Assembly (NCBI RefSeq): GCF_031085175.1
Contig: NZ_JAVHUY010000050.1
Span: 1 to 64,000 of the forward strand
DNA: 64,000 nt
DNA from: Phytohabitans maris
GTDB lineage: Bacteria; Actinomycetota; Actinomycetes; Mycobacteriales; Micromonosporaceae
Reading direction: 5' to 3'
Of this stretch, positions 40,803 through 53,166 are shown one piece after another (position 1 is the first letter of the stretch; each line of letters opens with the position of its first letter). Position numbers and translations under genes: made by a program. The notes below the pieces were generated by a model. It was not told where the DNA came from. It saw nothing but the letters and a program-made list of their open reading frames with translations, and made no database searches.

Positions 40803-41741
40803 TTATCCGACGAAGAGGGCGACGGTCGTGACGACCAGGGTGGCGGTGATCCCGAGCGCGACCGCGCCCCGGATGCGCGGCGGGCGTCCGCTGGTGAGCA
40901 GCCGGCGCACGCGGGCGTCGAGATGGCTGTCGGCGACGCTGAGCGTGATCGGCAGCGGCCGGGTGGCCGGGCCCTCCGCGATGCCGAGCGCGCCCGCCGG
41001 CGTCACCCGTGAGGGAGCCGCGGCGAAGCGAAGCAGCGCGGCCGCGAGCGCGCCGTCCATGTGCAGCCGCCGCGCCCGGTCGTCGGCGCGCATCTCGACC
41101 AGCAGCGCCACGGTGTCGCGCGCGGCCCGCACCCACTCGACCCAGGGCAGCGCCCGGACCAGCGCGGTGAACGGCAGCAGCACCAGGTCGTGCCGCTCGT
41201 CGGCGTGCGCCCGCTCGTGGCTGAGCACCGCCGCGAGCTGGGCCCGGTCGAGCAGGCTGAGCGTGCCGGCGCTGACCACGACGGTCGGCCGCACGCCGGG
41301 CAGGCAGTACGCCGCGGCGCTCGGGTGGTCGAGCACCAGCGCACCCGGCGCGGCCGGGTCGTCGCGGGCGACGAGCGTGAGCAGGTCGCGGTGGCGGCGC
41401 TGGGCGCTCAGCGCGCGCAGTCCGCAGATGACGGTCGTGCCGATCAGCACCCCGCCCACGCCGAACCCGCCGGCGACCAGCGCCGCGTGCGCCAGCCCGA
41501 AGCCCGGCGCCAGCTCACCGGAGGCGAGCCGGATCAGCGCGTCGCCCACGCCGTCCTCGTACGGCGCGAGGCCGACCGCGAGCGGCAGCCCGATCGCCGC
41601 CAACCCCAGTGCGAGCCCCACCGCCTGCCAGCAGATGATCGCCACGCGGGGCGAGTCGTAGGTCCACGTGGACCGGGTGAGCACCTGGGCGATGAGGTAG
41701 CACGCCAGCACGGCGACGGCGAAATGCACCGCATACACCAT
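40803..41741 (-). CDS. M56-family (BlaR1-type) membrane metallopeptidase
   Basis: 312 aa. Membrane helices at the N-terminus (~1-20, ~33-55, ~85-108) and C-terminus (~290-312) surround a zinc-peptidase domain with HERAH (HExxH) around residue 190 and a downstream EMRADD Glu. There is no penicillin-binding sensor domain, so the signal is not obviously a beta-lactam. It lies 5 bases after the BlaI-type repressor gene, the normal BlaI-BlaR order; it would be expected to inactivate that repressor by proteolysis. Start GTG/ATG at 41741 fits the first helix. Confidence 0.88.
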   Translation of the reverse strand: MVYAVHFAVAVLACYLIAQVLTRSTWTYDSPRVAIICWQAVGLALGLAAIGLPLAVGLAPYEDGVGDALIRLASGELAPGFGLAHAALVAGGFGVGGVLIGTTVICGLRALSAQRRHRDLLTLVARDDPAAPGALVLDHPSAAAYCLPGVRPTVVVSAGTLSLLDRAQLAAVLSHERAHADERHDLVLLPFTALVRALPWVEWVRAARDTVALLVEMRADDRARRLHMDGALAAALLRFAAAPSRVTPAGALGIAEGPATRPLPITLSVADSHLDARVRRLLTSGRPPRIRGAVALGITATLVVTTVALFVG

Positions 41742-41746
41742 GGCGG

Positions 41747-42148
41747 TCAGTCTTTCCCGTCCGCGGCTTCCTCGCCGGACGTGGTGCCCTTACCGCCGGC
41801 GGCTTCCTCGGCGAGGGCGGCCCGCAGCACCTCGGCCTCGGTGCCGCTCACCGAACGGGCGAAGCGCACGAGCGCCGCGTCGCGGCTGCTGGAGAGGTCG
41901 AGGGCGTCGAGCATCAGCTGGGCGATATACGCCTCGCGGCTGGCCGCCGGCCGGTAGCTCCACGCCCGCCCGGCCCGCTCCCGCTCCACCATCTCCTTGC
42001 CGGCCAGCCGGTCCAGCACGGTCATGACAGTCGTGTACGCCAGCTCCCGGTTGCGCAGGGCCTCGGCGACCTCCCGCACGGTCAACGGCGTGCCGCGATC
42101 CCACAGCACGTCCATCACCGCACGCTCCAACTCACCCAGCCGCATCAC
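41747..42148 (-). CDS. BlaI/MecI/CopY-family repressor
   Basis: 133 aa. Winged helix at residues ~3-75 (LGELERAVMDVLWDRGTPLTVREVAEAL, then YTTVMTVLDRLAGKEMVERER) and a C-terminal dimerisation helix pair ending in a Lys/Glu-rich tail. ATG 42148 (second ATG next). Forms an operon with the M56 peptidase. The genes lie just upstream of cydABDC on the same strand, and the cydA promoter holds GTAG/CTAC dyads, so control of cyd by this repressor is plausible but not shown. Confidence 0.9.
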   Translation of the reverse strand: MMRLGELERAVMDVLWDRGTPLTVREVAEALRNRELAYTTVMTVLDRLAGKEMVERERAGRAWSYRPAASREAYIAQLMLDALDLSSSRDAALVRFARSVSGTEAEVLRAALAEEAAGGKGTTSGEEAADGKD

Positions 42149-42337
42149 GCCCCGAATCCTACCGACCCTTCGGGACCAGCCGCCCCTCTCGCTGTGCTCG
42201 CTTCTCGATGCTCACTTCTCGATCGAGGGCCGACGGCTACTGTTCAGGCACGTGTCCTGCGGCTGGAGTCCTTGATCGACGCAAAAGCCCTTGATCGGGA
42301 CAAGCGGGGCGGACAGGAACACCCGTACGATGACAGC

Positions 42338-42895
42338 ATGAGCCGCGTGAGTGGAGTGGCAACCATGGTTGAGTTTCCGATCGACCTCATCCAAGAAGGG
42401 CTTTCCGAGGATGACCTCGACGAGCTCGGAGCCTCCCTCGCCCACACCGGGATCCGTTTCGAGTTGGACAACGGGAGGCTCATCTTGATGTCGCCGGTGA
42501 AGGCGTGGCACGCCGACATCGCCAGGCGGTTGTGCAACGCGTTGATCGCGCAGGGCAAGCGCGCCTACTTGGAGCAGGGCATCCGGATCAGCAAGCGGAA
42601 GGTTCGCTATCCAGATGTGGGTGTGTTCCGGGAGGAGCCCGACCTCGATCGATCCCGGCACGACCCGGCCGCTTTCGCACTCGTCGTCGAAGTCGTTTCG
42701 CCCGACTCGGCGGAGGAGGACCGCGTCGTCAAGCCGCGTGTCTACGCCGGCGCGGGCATTCCCGAGTACTGGATCGTCGACCGGCACCCGACCGATCGGC
42801 GAGACGCCAGCATCGAGTATTTCAAGCTCGGCGTCTCCGGCGCCTACGAGCGCACCGGCCAGGCCGTCCTGAGTGAGCTGGAGACGGGCGCCTAG
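42338..42895 (+). CDS. Uma2-family (DUF820) nuclease-like protein
   Basis: 185 aa PD-(D/E)XK-like fold. Family pattern: GIRFELDNGRLILMSPVKAWHADIARRL, then RYPDVGVF (the Asp of the active site), FALVVEVVSPDSAEEDRVVKPRVYAGAGIPEYWIVD (Glu and the xVK motif). Such proteins are common in actinobacteria and cyanobacteria, sometimes in many copies; the substrate is not known. ATG 42338 follows TACGAT by 6 nt, suggesting a leaderless start; ATG 42365 is an alternative. It stands alone, convergent with the half-length aldehyde dehydrogenase. Confidence 0.82.
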   Translation: MSRVSGVATMVEFPIDLIQEGLSEDDLDELGASLAHTGIRFELDNGRLILMSPVKAWHADIARRLCNALIAQGKRAYLEQGIRISKRKVRYPDVGVFREEPDLDRSRHDPAAFALVVEVVSPDSAEEDRVVKPRVYAGAGIPEYWIVDRHPTDRRDASIEYFKLGVSGAYERTGQAVLSELETGA

Positions 42896-42934
42896 AGACG
42901 GAGGCGCGTGAGCGTCAGCAGCGGGGTCTGGGGA

Positions 42935-43762
42935 TCAAGTGCCCTTGGGGTGCCAGACGGTCTTGGTCTCCAGAAATGCGGTCATCCGGCCCGTGCCCGG
43001 GTCGGCGGCCCAGTCCACCGGCGTCGCCGGCGGGCGCAGGACGCGCTTGAGGTTTTCGGCGGCGGCCTCCTCCAGCGACGTCGCCAGCGCCGCATCCCGG
43101 ACGCCGGCCAGGTCGAGCGCGTTGACGTCCATGTGGGCGGCCAGCCACGGCGCGGTCTCGGCCGGCTTGCCGGTCAGGATGTTGACCACGCCGCCGGGCA
43201 GGTCGGAGGTGGCCAGCACCTCGGCCAGGGTGACGGCGGCGAGCGGGCGCTCCTCGGCGGCGAGCACCACGACCGTGTTGCCCGTGACGATCGCCGGGGC
43301 GACCACGCTGACCAGGCCGAGCAGCGGCGACTCGGGCGGGGCGACCACGCCGACCACGCCGGTGGGCTCGGGCGAGGAGAGGTTGAAGTACGGGCCGGCG
43401 ACCGGGTTGGCGTTGCCGTACACCTGGGCGATCTTGTCGGACCAGCCGGCGTACCAGACCCAGCGGTCGATCGCGGCGTCCACCTCGGCCTCGGGCTCGC
43501 CCAGCGCCACGAACTGCTCGCGCCGCCCCTCCAGCATCTCGGCCGCCCGGTAGAGGATCTGCCCCCGGTTGTACGCGGTGGTGCCCGACCAGCCCTTCAC
43601 CGCCGCGCGGGCGGCGACCACCGCGTCGCGCACGTCCTTGCGCGAGGCCAGTGCCACGTTGGCGTCCTGCACGAGATACGACCGCCCTGACTCGCTGCGC
43701 GGAAACTTCCCGCCGATGAAGAGCTTGTACGTCTTACGGACGGCAAGGCGACTAGACGTCAA
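42935..43762 (-). CDS. Half-length aldehyde dehydrogenase-like protein lacking the catalytic Cys
   Basis: 275 aa against about 475 for the family. It matches the N-terminal, NAD-binding half of aldehyde dehydrogenases (KLFIGGKFPRSESGRSY, VGVVAPPESPLLGLVSVVAPAIVTGNTVVVLA, then LPGGVVNILTG) and stops before the segment with the catalytic Cys. The neighbouring full-length enzyme has NQGHVCCAGS there. TTG 43762 has GGAGG 6 nt upstream and overlaps the previous gene by 11 bases. The tight operon and intact frame suggest a retained partner or pseudoenzyme rather than a decaying gene. Confidence 0.8.
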   Translation of the reverse strand: MTSSRLAVRKTYKLFIGGKFPRSESGRSYLVQDANVALASRKDVRDAVVAARAAVKGWSGTTAYNRGQILYRAAEMLEGRREQFVALGEPEAEVDAAIDRWVWYAGWSDKIAQVYGNANPVAGPYFNLSSPEPTGVVGVVAPPESPLLGLVSVVAPAIVTGNTVVVLAAEERPLAAVTLAEVLATSDLPGGVVNILTGKPAETAPWLAAHMDVNALDLAGVRDAALATSLEEAAAENLKRVLRPPATPVDWAADPGTGRMTAFLETKTVWHPKGT

Positions 43763-45176
43763 GGTACGCCTCCAAACCGTGCCGGCCACCCTCGCGGCCG
43801 TAGCCGGACTCCTTGTACCCGCCGAACGGCGACGTCGGGTCGAACTTGTTGAACGTGTTGGCCCAGACCACCCCGGCGCGCAGCCGGTCGGCCATCCACA
43901 GGATGCGCGAGCCCTTGTCGGTCCAGACGCCGGCGGAGAGCCCGTACGGCGTGTTGTTGGCCTTTTCGACCGCCTCGGCGGGCGTGCGGAAGGTGAGCAC
44001 CGAGAGCACCGGCCCGAAGATCTCCTCGCGGGCGATGCGGTGCGCCTGGGTGACGCCGGTGAAGATCGTCGGCGCGAACCAGAAGCCGCGGTCGGGCAGC
44101 TCGCAGGGAGGAGACCAGCGCGAGGCGCCCTCCTCCGAGCCGATCTCGGAGAGCGTGCGGATGCGCTCCAGCTGGGCGGCGGAGTTGATGGCGCCGATGT
44201 CGGTGTTCTTGTCGAGCGGGTCGCCGACCCGCAGCAGCGCCATCCGCCGCTTGAGCGCGGCGAGCACCTCGTCGTACATGGACTCCTGCACCAGCAGCCG
44301 CGACCCGGCGCAGCAGACGTGGCCCTGGTTGAAGAAGATGCCGTTGACGATCCCCTCGACGGCCTGGTCGATCGGGGCGTCCTCGAAGACGATGTTGGCC
44401 GCCTTGCCACCGAGCTCCAGCGTGAGCTTCTTGCGGGTGCCGGCCACCGCGCGCGCGATCGCCCGCCCGACCTCGGTCGAACCGGTGAACGCGACCTTGT
44501 CCACGCCCGGGTGCGACACCAGCGCGTGGCCGGTCTCGCCGGCGCCGGTCACGATGTTGACGACGCCGGGCGGCAGTTCGGCCTCCTGGCAGATTTCCGC
44601 GAACACCAGCGCGGTCAGCGGCGTGGTCTCGGCCGGCTTGAGTACGACCGTGTTGCCGCAGGCCAGGGCGGGCGCGATCTTCCAGGCCAGCATGAGCAGC
44701 GGAAAGTTCCACGGGATGACCTGGCCGGCGACGCCGAGTGGGCGCGGATCGTCGCCGAAGCCCGCGTACCCGAGCTTGTCGGCCCACCCCGCGTAGTAGA
44801 AGAAGTGCGCGGCGACCAGCGGTACGTCGACGTCGCGCGACTCGCGGATCGGCTTGCCGTTGTCGAGCGACTCCAGTACGGCCAGCTCGCGGCCGCGCTC
44901 CTGGATGATGCGGGCGATGCGGAAGAGGTACTTGGCCCGCTCGCGGCCGGGCATCTTCGACCACACGTTCTCGTACGCCGCACGGGCCGCCCGCACCGCA
45001 CCGTCCACTTCGGACTCGGTGGCCCAGGCGACCTCGGCGAGCACCTCTTCGTTGGCCGGGTTGACGGTCTTGTCGCGTACCTCGCTGTCGACCCACTCGC
45101 CGTTTACGAAGAGGCCGTACGACGGCTTGATGTCTACAATGGAGCGTGATTCGGGTGCGGGAGCGTATTCGAACAT
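43752..45176 (-). CDS. Aldehyde dehydrogenase
   Basis: 474 aa NAD(P)+-dependent aldehyde dehydrogenase. PWNFPLLMLAWK for cofactor binding, FTGSTEVGR, catalytic Glu in LELGGKAANIV, catalytic Cys in NQGHVCCAGS, and EEIFGPVLSV. Second gene of the deoC operon (2 bases after deoC), so the likely substrate is acetaldehyde from deoxyribose phosphate. Start ATG 45176. Confidence 0.92.
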   Translation of the reverse strand: MFEYAPAPESRSIVDIKPSYGLFVNGEWVDSEVRDKTVNPANEEVLAEVAWATESEVDGAVRAARAAYENVWSKMPGRERAKYLFRIARIIQERGRELAVLESLDNGKPIRESRDVDVPLVAAHFFYYAGWADKLGYAGFGDDPRPLGVAGQVIPWNFPLLMLAWKIAPALACGNTVVLKPAETTPLTALVFAEICQEAELPPGVVNIVTGAGETGHALVSHPGVDKVAFTGSTEVGRAIARAVAGTRKKLTLELGGKAANIVFEDAPIDQAVEGIVNGIFFNQGHVCCAGSRLLVQESMYDEVLAALKRRMALLRVGDPLDKNTDIGAINSAAQLERIRTLSEIGSEEGASRWSPPCELPDRGFWFAPTIFTGVTQAHRIAREEIFGPVLSVLTFRTPAEAVEKANNTPYGLSAGVWTDKGSRILWMADRLRAGVVWANTFNKFDPTSPFGGYKESGYGREGGRHGLEAYLDV

Positions 45177-45178
45177 CG

Positions 45179-46132
45179 TCAGTCCACAGTGAAGTAGTCC
45201 GGACCGGAGTAGCGCCCGGTCTTCAGCTTGGTGCGCTGCATCAGCAGGTCGTTGAGGAGCGTGGAGGCGCCGAACCGGAACCAGTCCGGGTGCAGCCAGT
45301 CTTCGCCGGCGGTCTCGTTGACCACCACGAGGTACTTGATCGCGTCCTTGGTCGTGCGGATGCCGCCCGCCGGCTTCACCCCCACCTGGCGCCCCGACGC
45401 GGCCCGGAAGTCGCGGACCGCCTCGAGCATCACCAGTGTCACCGGTAGTGTCGCGGCGACCGGCACCTTGCCCGTCGAGGTCTTGACGAAGTCGCCGCCG
45501 GCCAGCATCGCGAGCCAGGAGGCGCGGCGCACGTTGTCGTACGTGGCGAGCTCACCGGTCTCCAGGATGACCTTGAGGTGCGCGCCGCCGCAGGCGTCCT
45601 TGACGGCGACGATCTCGTCGTACACCTCCTGGTAGCGCCCGGCCAGGAAGGCGCCCCGGTTGATCACCATGTCGATCTCGTCGGCCCCGGCGGCGACCGC
45701 GGCCTTGGTGTCGGCGAGCTTGACGTCGAGCGGCGCCTGCCCGGACGGGAACGCGGTCGCCACGCTGGCCAGGTGGACGCCGGAGCCGGCGAGCTCCGGC
45801 GCCGCCACCGGCACCATCGAGGGGTAGACGCACAGGGCGGCGACGGCGGGGCAGGACGGGTCGGCCGGGTCGGGACGGCGGGCCTTGGCCGAGAGCGCCC
45901 GCACCTTGCCGGGCGTGTCGGCTCCCTCCAGCGTCGTCAGGTCGACCATGCGGATCGCCAGGTCGATCGCCCACGCCTTGGCGGTCGTCTTGATCGAGCG
46001 GGTGGCGAGCATGGCGGCCCGCTGCTCGGCGCCGACCTGGTCCACGCCGGGCAGTCCGTGCAGGAAAGCGCGCAATGTCGCATCGGAGCGCCCTATGTCG
46101 GCCAGCGCCGCCGACGTCGCTGTCGCCGTCAT
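45179..46132 (-). CDS. deoC: Deoxyribose-phosphate aldolase
   Basis: Splits 2-deoxyribose 5-phosphate into acetaldehyde and glyceraldehyde 3-phosphate. 317 aa, TIM barrel. The Schiff-base Lys is in DFVKTSTGK, the second active-site Lys in [11 protein letters not shown], and the Asp in [15 protein letters not shown] 46132 was chosen because the TAGACT box lies 7 nt upstream and the homologous region begins there. First of three genes with the aldehyde dehydrogenases; divergent from upp. Confidence 0.95.
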   Translation of the reverse strand: MTATATSAALADIGRSDATLRAFLHGLPGVDQVGAEQRAAMLATRSIKTTAKAWAIDLAIRMVDLTTLEGADTPGKVRALSAKARRPDPADPSCPAVAALCVYPSMVPVAAPELAGSGVHLASVATAFPSGQAPLDVKLADTKAAVAAGADEIDMVINRGAFLAGRYQEVYDEIVAVKDACGGAHLKVILETGELATYDNVRRASWLAMLAGGDFVKTSTGKVPVAATLPVTLVMLEAVRDFRAASGRQVGVKPAGGIRTTKDAIKYLVVVNETAGEDWLHPDWFRFGASTLLNDLLMQRTKLKTGRYSGPDYFTVD

Positions 46133-46139
46133 ACCCGCG

Positions 46140-46149
46140 AGTCTAGACA
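46140..46149. promoter_or_regulatory. Overlapping divergent -10 boxes of deoC and upp
   Basis: AGTCTAGACA contains TAGACT on the minus strand (46145 to 46140), 7 nt before the deoC ATG, and TAGACA on the plus strand (46144-46149). The two boxes share bases and centre on the palindrome GTCTAGAC, so the promoters should exclude each other. Confidence 0.45.
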
Positions 46150-46171
46150 GGAGAGCGGTAGGTTGACCGCC

Positions 46172-46804
46172 GTGGACGTTCTCGTCGTTGACCACCCCCT
46201 GGCCCAGGCGCGCCTCACCGCCATGCGCGACGCCCGCACCGACTCGGCGGCGTTCCGCGCCGCGCTCCACGAGCTCACCACCATGCTCGTGTACGAGGCC
46301 GCCCGCACCCTGGCGGTCGAGCACTTCCCGATCCAGACGCCGGTGGCCCCGACCCAGGGCACCCGCCTGGCCGACCCGCCGCTGCTGGTACCGGTGCTCC
46401 GCGCCGGGCTGGGCATGGCCGACGCCGCGCTCGCCCTGCTGCCGGAGTCGTCGATGGGGTTCGTGGGGCTGGCCCGCGACGAGCACACGTTCGAGCCGCG
46501 GGCGTACATGGAGTCGCTGCCGGTGGACCTCGCCGGCCACCCGGTCTTCGTGCTCGACCCGATGCTCGCCACCGGCGGTTCGCTGGAGCACTGCTGCCGT
46601 CTGCTGGCCGACCGCGGCTGCACCGAGATCATCGTGCTCTGCGTGCTCGCCGCGCCCGCCGGCATCGAGCGGCTGGACCGTTCCGGGCTGCCGTTGCGCC
46701 TGGTCACGGCCTCGATCGACGAGGGCCTGAACGAGAAGGCGTTCATCGTGCCGGGGCTCGGTGACGCGGGTGACCGCCAGTTCGGCGGGATGCCCCGCTT
46801 CTGA
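46172..46804 (+). CDS. upp: Uracil phosphoribosyltransferase
   Basis: Makes UMP from uracil and PRPP. 210 aa. Family motifs [15 protein letters not shown], the PRPP loop [11 protein letters not shown] and the C-terminal uracil-binding [12 protein letters not shown] are present. Start GTG 46172 ([10 protein letters not shown]) matches the family N-terminus; TTG 46163 is possible. It reuses uracil released by thymidine phosphorylase acting on deoxyuridine and works with the salvage genes around it. Confidence 0.95.
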   Translation: MDVLVVDHPLAQARLTAMRDARTDSAAFRAALHELTTMLVYEAARTLAVEHFPIQTPVAPTQGTRLADPPLLVPVLRAGLGMADAALALLPESSMGFVGLARDEHTFEPRAYMESLPVDLAGHPVFVLDPMLATGGSLEHCCRLLADRGCTEIIVLCVLAAPAGIERLDRSGLPLRLVTASIDEGLNEKAFIVPGLGDAGDRQFGGMPRF

Positions 46805-46867
46805 TCATGGAAAGCCCGCCGGAGAGGGTGAGTGCGTCGCTGGCGACAAGGGGATACCGTTCGGGCT

Positions 46868-46897
46868 CATGAGCGAGCGTAGCGAGCGAATCATCAG
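46868..46897. repeat. Short palindromic interspersed repeat (GAGCGAGCGTAGCGAGCG type)
   Basis: ATGA ... TCAT ends flank GCGAGCG-TA-GCGAGCG. The same type of sequence occurs inside cydC (35246-35261), in reverse orientation. It lies in the gap between upp and the GPP34 gene. Confidence 0.55.
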
Positions 46898-46948
46898 GCA
46901 CAGGGCGTCAAGTGGCTCATGGCCGCCCGCGGCGAAGCGAGGACGGCC

Positions 46949-47647
46949 GTGAGCTCCGTTGCCTTGGCCGAGGAACTGCTGCTACTCGCGTACGACAACG
47001 AGTCCGGCAAGGCCATCGGCTCCCGGATCGGTCTCGACCTGGGCATGGCCGCGGCCGTGCTGGTCGACTTGGCGCTCGCCGGCCGGATCGCGTACTCCGA
47101 CGGCACGATCATCGCCACCGACCCCAAGCCCACGGGCGAGCCGATCGCCGACGACGTCCTGGCCCGGATCGCCGCCGACACGCCGCACACGCCCGCGTCC
47201 TGGGTGCAGCGGCTGCGCCACGGGCTGCGCGCCCGCGTGCTGGCCGACCTCTGCGCCCGCGGGGTGATCTGCGACGTCGACGAGACCGCCATGGACGGCT
47301 ACGTCCACCTGCACCGCTACCCGACGATCGACGCGTCCGTGGAGACCGAGGTGCGGGAGCGGCTCGGCAAGGCGCTGACCGGCGAAGGGGTGCCCGCCGA
47401 GCGTACGGCGGCGCTGGCCACGCTGGTCGCCGCGGTCCGGATGGAGCCGACGCTGGGCCTGAGCGGCCCGGAGATCCAGGAGGCGCACAGCCAGCTGGAG
47501 AAGATCGGCGGCGGTGCCGGCTTCACCGGGAGCGTGGGCCTGGAGGAGTCCACGATCCGGCCGAGCGTCGCCCTGGTGATCGCTGCCCTGGCCAAGGCCA
47601 TCGACCAGGCGCTGGGCGCCCCCCGCCAGGCCCCTCAGCCCGGCTGA
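46949..47647 (+). CDS. GPP34/GOLPH3-family protein
   Basis: 232 aa, all-helical GOLPH3 (GPP34) fold, related to the eukaryotic phosphatidylinositol-4-phosphate-binding Golgi protein; bacterial function unknown. Typical start LAEELLLLAYDNESGK, GLDLGMAAAVLVDLALAGRI, then the HGLRARVLADLCARGVI helix and YPTIDASVE. GTG 46949 was chosen because conserved sequence begins there with AGGA just upstream; ATG 46919 is in frame but would add repeat-like sequence. Convergent with the phospho-sugar mutase gene. Confidence 0.85.
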   Translation: MSSVALAEELLLLAYDNESGKAIGSRIGLDLGMAAAVLVDLALAGRIAYSDGTIIATDPKPTGEPIADDVLARIAADTPHTPASWVQRLRHGLRARVLADLCARGVICDVDETAMDGYVHLHRYPTIDASVETEVRERLGKALTGEGVPAERTAALATLVAAVRMEPTLGLSGPEIQEAHSQLEKIGGGAGFTGSVGLEESTIRPSVALVIAALAKAIDQALGAPRQAPQPG

Positions 47648-47688
47648 CCCCTCCCACAGCCGCCCCCTCCCGCAGGTGACCCCGGCAG

Positions 47689-47748
47689 TTGATCAGGGAT
47701 TTCGTGGAGCGACACGCCGCGCGACACGCCCACCAGCTCCCTGATCAA
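47689..47748. terminator. Large hairpin between convergent genes
   Basis: TTGATCAGGGA (47689-47699) and TCCCTGATCAA (47738-47748) form a perfect 11-bp stem; GTGG/CCAC pairs extend it inside. It probably ends transcription from both sides. Confidence 0.6.
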
Positions 47749-47765
47749 TAGGGGGAGAGGGGTGG

Positions 47766-49445
47766 TTACCAGATGCCTAGCGCGGCGGCGGTCTCGGTGC
47801 GTAGCGCGCGGACGGAGGCGGCGGCGCGCTCGCGGGCGCCGGCCACGTCGTCGTCCACCACCTGCTCGACGACCTCCAGGTACGCCTTGAGCTTCGGCTC
47901 GGTCCCCGACGGGCGGACCACCACGCGGGCGGTCTCGGTGCGCAGGATGATCACGTCTGCATCCGGCAGCCGGTCCTCCACCGAGGCGATCGGCTCGTCC
48001 AGGAGCGCGTCGGGCGTCTTCTGCCGCAGGCGGGCCATGATCTCGAGGATCTCGTGCGGGGCGTCGACCCGCACCGAGAGCTGGTCGGTCACGTACACGC
48101 CGAACTCCGCGGCCAAGTCGTCCAGCCGGTCGCCGAGCGTACGCAGCTCCGCCTTCAGCCCGGCCGCGAGCTCGGCCACGGTCAGCGCGGCCGTGATGCC
48201 GTCCTTGTCGCGTACGTGCTCGGGCGCCACGCAGTAGCCGAGCGCCTCCTCGTAGCCGAAGACCAGCCCCTCGCCCGCCCGCACGATCCACTTGAAGCCG
48301 GTGAGCGTCTCCGCGTACGGCACGCCGCGCGCCGCGCACATCGCCTTGAGCAGCGAGGACGACACGATCGTCGTGGCGTACAGCCCGCGCTCGCCGCGCC
48401 GCATGAGATGGTCGGCGATCAGCACGCCCACCTCGTCGCCGCGGAGCATCCGCCAGCCCCGGACCGGGTCGGGGATCGCCACCGCGCACCGGTCCGCGTC
48501 CGGGTCGTTGGCGATCGCGATGTCGGCGCCGTTCGCCGTGGCGAGCGCGATGACCCGATCCATCGCCCCCGGCTCCTCCGGGTTTGGAAAAGCCACGGTC
48601 GGGAACGCCGGGTCGGGATCGGCCTGCTCCGGCACGATCGACGGCCGGTTGAACCCGGCGCGGGCGAACGCCGCCGCCAGGACCGTCGCGCCCACCCCGT
48701 GCAGCGGCGTGTACGCCACACCGAGGTCGCGCGGCGTGTCCGGGTCGAGCACCGCCACCGCCCCGTCCACATAGGAGGTGACCAGGTCTTCGCCGAGCAC
48801 CTCGCCCGCCGGGCCGAGGGGCACGTCCGCGATCCGCCCGACCGCCTGGATCGCCGCCTCGATCTCCCGGTCGGCCGGCGGCACGATCTGCGCGCCGTCG
48901 TCGAGGTACACCTTGTAGCCGTTGTCCTGGGGCGGGTTGTGGCTGGCCGTCACCATCACGCCGGCGGCCGCGCCGAGCCGGCGGATCGCGAAGGCGAGCA
49001 CGGGCGTCGGCAGCGGGCGGGGGAGCACCAGCGCGCTCCGGCCGGCCCCGGTGGCCACCCGCGCGGTCTGCTCGGCGAAGGACTTCGAGCCGTGCCGCGC
49101 GTCGTACCCGATGACGAGCGGACCCTGCGCCCCGCGGGCGGCGAGCCAGCCGACCAGGCCGGTCGCCGCCCTGGTGACGACGGCGAGGTTCATGCCGTTG
49201 GGGCCGGCGCGCAGCGGGCCCCGCAGCCCCGCCGTGCCGAACTCCAGCGTGCCGGCGAACCGGTCGGCCAGGTCGGCGGCGCTCGCCGGCAGCCGGTCCA
49301 GCACGGCGCGCAACTCGTCGCGGCTCGCCGGGTCCGGGTCGTCTTCGAGCCAGGCGAGGGCGCGCTCGCGTAGGACCTCAACGCCTGGCTGGGAGCTGCG
49401 GCCACCCGCGACCGCGCCGGCACCGAATTCCGCTGAGGTCTCCAT
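47766..49445 (-). CDS. Phospho-sugar mutase (phosphoglucomutase/phosphomannomutase/phosphopentomutase type)
   Basis: 559 aa alpha-D-phosphohexomutase family. Phospho-Ser loop TASHNPPQDNGYK at about residue 160, metal loop DPDADR, sugar-binding GEEALGY-like EEALGYCVAPEHVRDKDG, and phosphate-binding RPSGTEPKLK. The length and the RDKDG segment fit the PgmB/DeoB-like members that also isomerise ribose and deoxyribose 1-phosphate; the place among deoA, deoC and upp makes phosphopentomutase activity likely, but hexose specificity cannot be excluded. ATG 49445 was chosen over the longer frame to 49493. Confidence 0.88.
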   Translation of the reverse strand: METSAEFGAGAVAGGRSSQPGVEVLRERALAWLEDDPDPASRDELRAVLDRLPASAADLADRFAGTLEFGTAGLRGPLRAGPNGMNLAVVTRAATGLVGWLAARGAQGPLVIGYDARHGSKSFAEQTARVATGAGRSALVLPRPLPTPVLAFAIRRLGAAAGVMVTASHNPPQDNGYKVYLDDGAQIVPPADREIEAAIQAVGRIADVPLGPAGEVLGEDLVTSYVDGAVAVLDPDTPRDLGVAYTPLHGVGATVLAAAFARAGFNRPSIVPEQADPDPAFPTVAFPNPEEPGAMDRVIALATANGADIAIANDPDADRCAVAIPDPVRGWRMLRGDEVGVLIADHLMRRGERGLYATTIVSSSLLKAMCAARGVPYAETLTGFKWIVRAGEGLVFGYEEALGYCVAPEHVRDKDGITAALTVAELAAGLKAELRTLGDRLDDLAAEFGVYVTDQLSVRVDAPHEILEIMARLRQKTPDALLDEPIASVEDRLPDADVIILRTETARVVVRPSGTEPKLKAYLEVVEQVVDDDVAGARERAAASVRALRTETAAALGIW

Positions 49446-49508
49446 GCCGCTTTGATAGCACGTGTCCGTTACCGCCGCGCGACCGAGGGTCAAAGATCCC
49501 TGGCGCCG

Positions 49509-51416
<1,908 letters not shown>

Positions 51417-51585
51417 TGGTTATGCCACCGAGGGGGATCGAGGGGCCGGAAACCAACCCCCCTATCTTGCGGGGTAGTTCGCCCGGAGAAAAGCCGCGGG
51501 GCCCGGGTTTACTGCTTGTGGTTGGTCGAAGGCCTAGCGTACAAGTTGTGTCGTATCACTCACGGTACAGAGCCCGGTTCCGCCC

Positions 51586-51591
51586 TACTAT
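51586..51591 (+). promoter_or_regulatory. Candidate -10 box (TACTAT), leaderless acyl-CoA mutase mRNA
   Basis: TACTAT is followed by CCGGTA and the ATG at 51598. No ribosome-binding site is visible. Confidence 0.45.
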
Positions 51592-51597
51592 CCGGTA

Positions 51598-53166
<1,569 letters not shown>

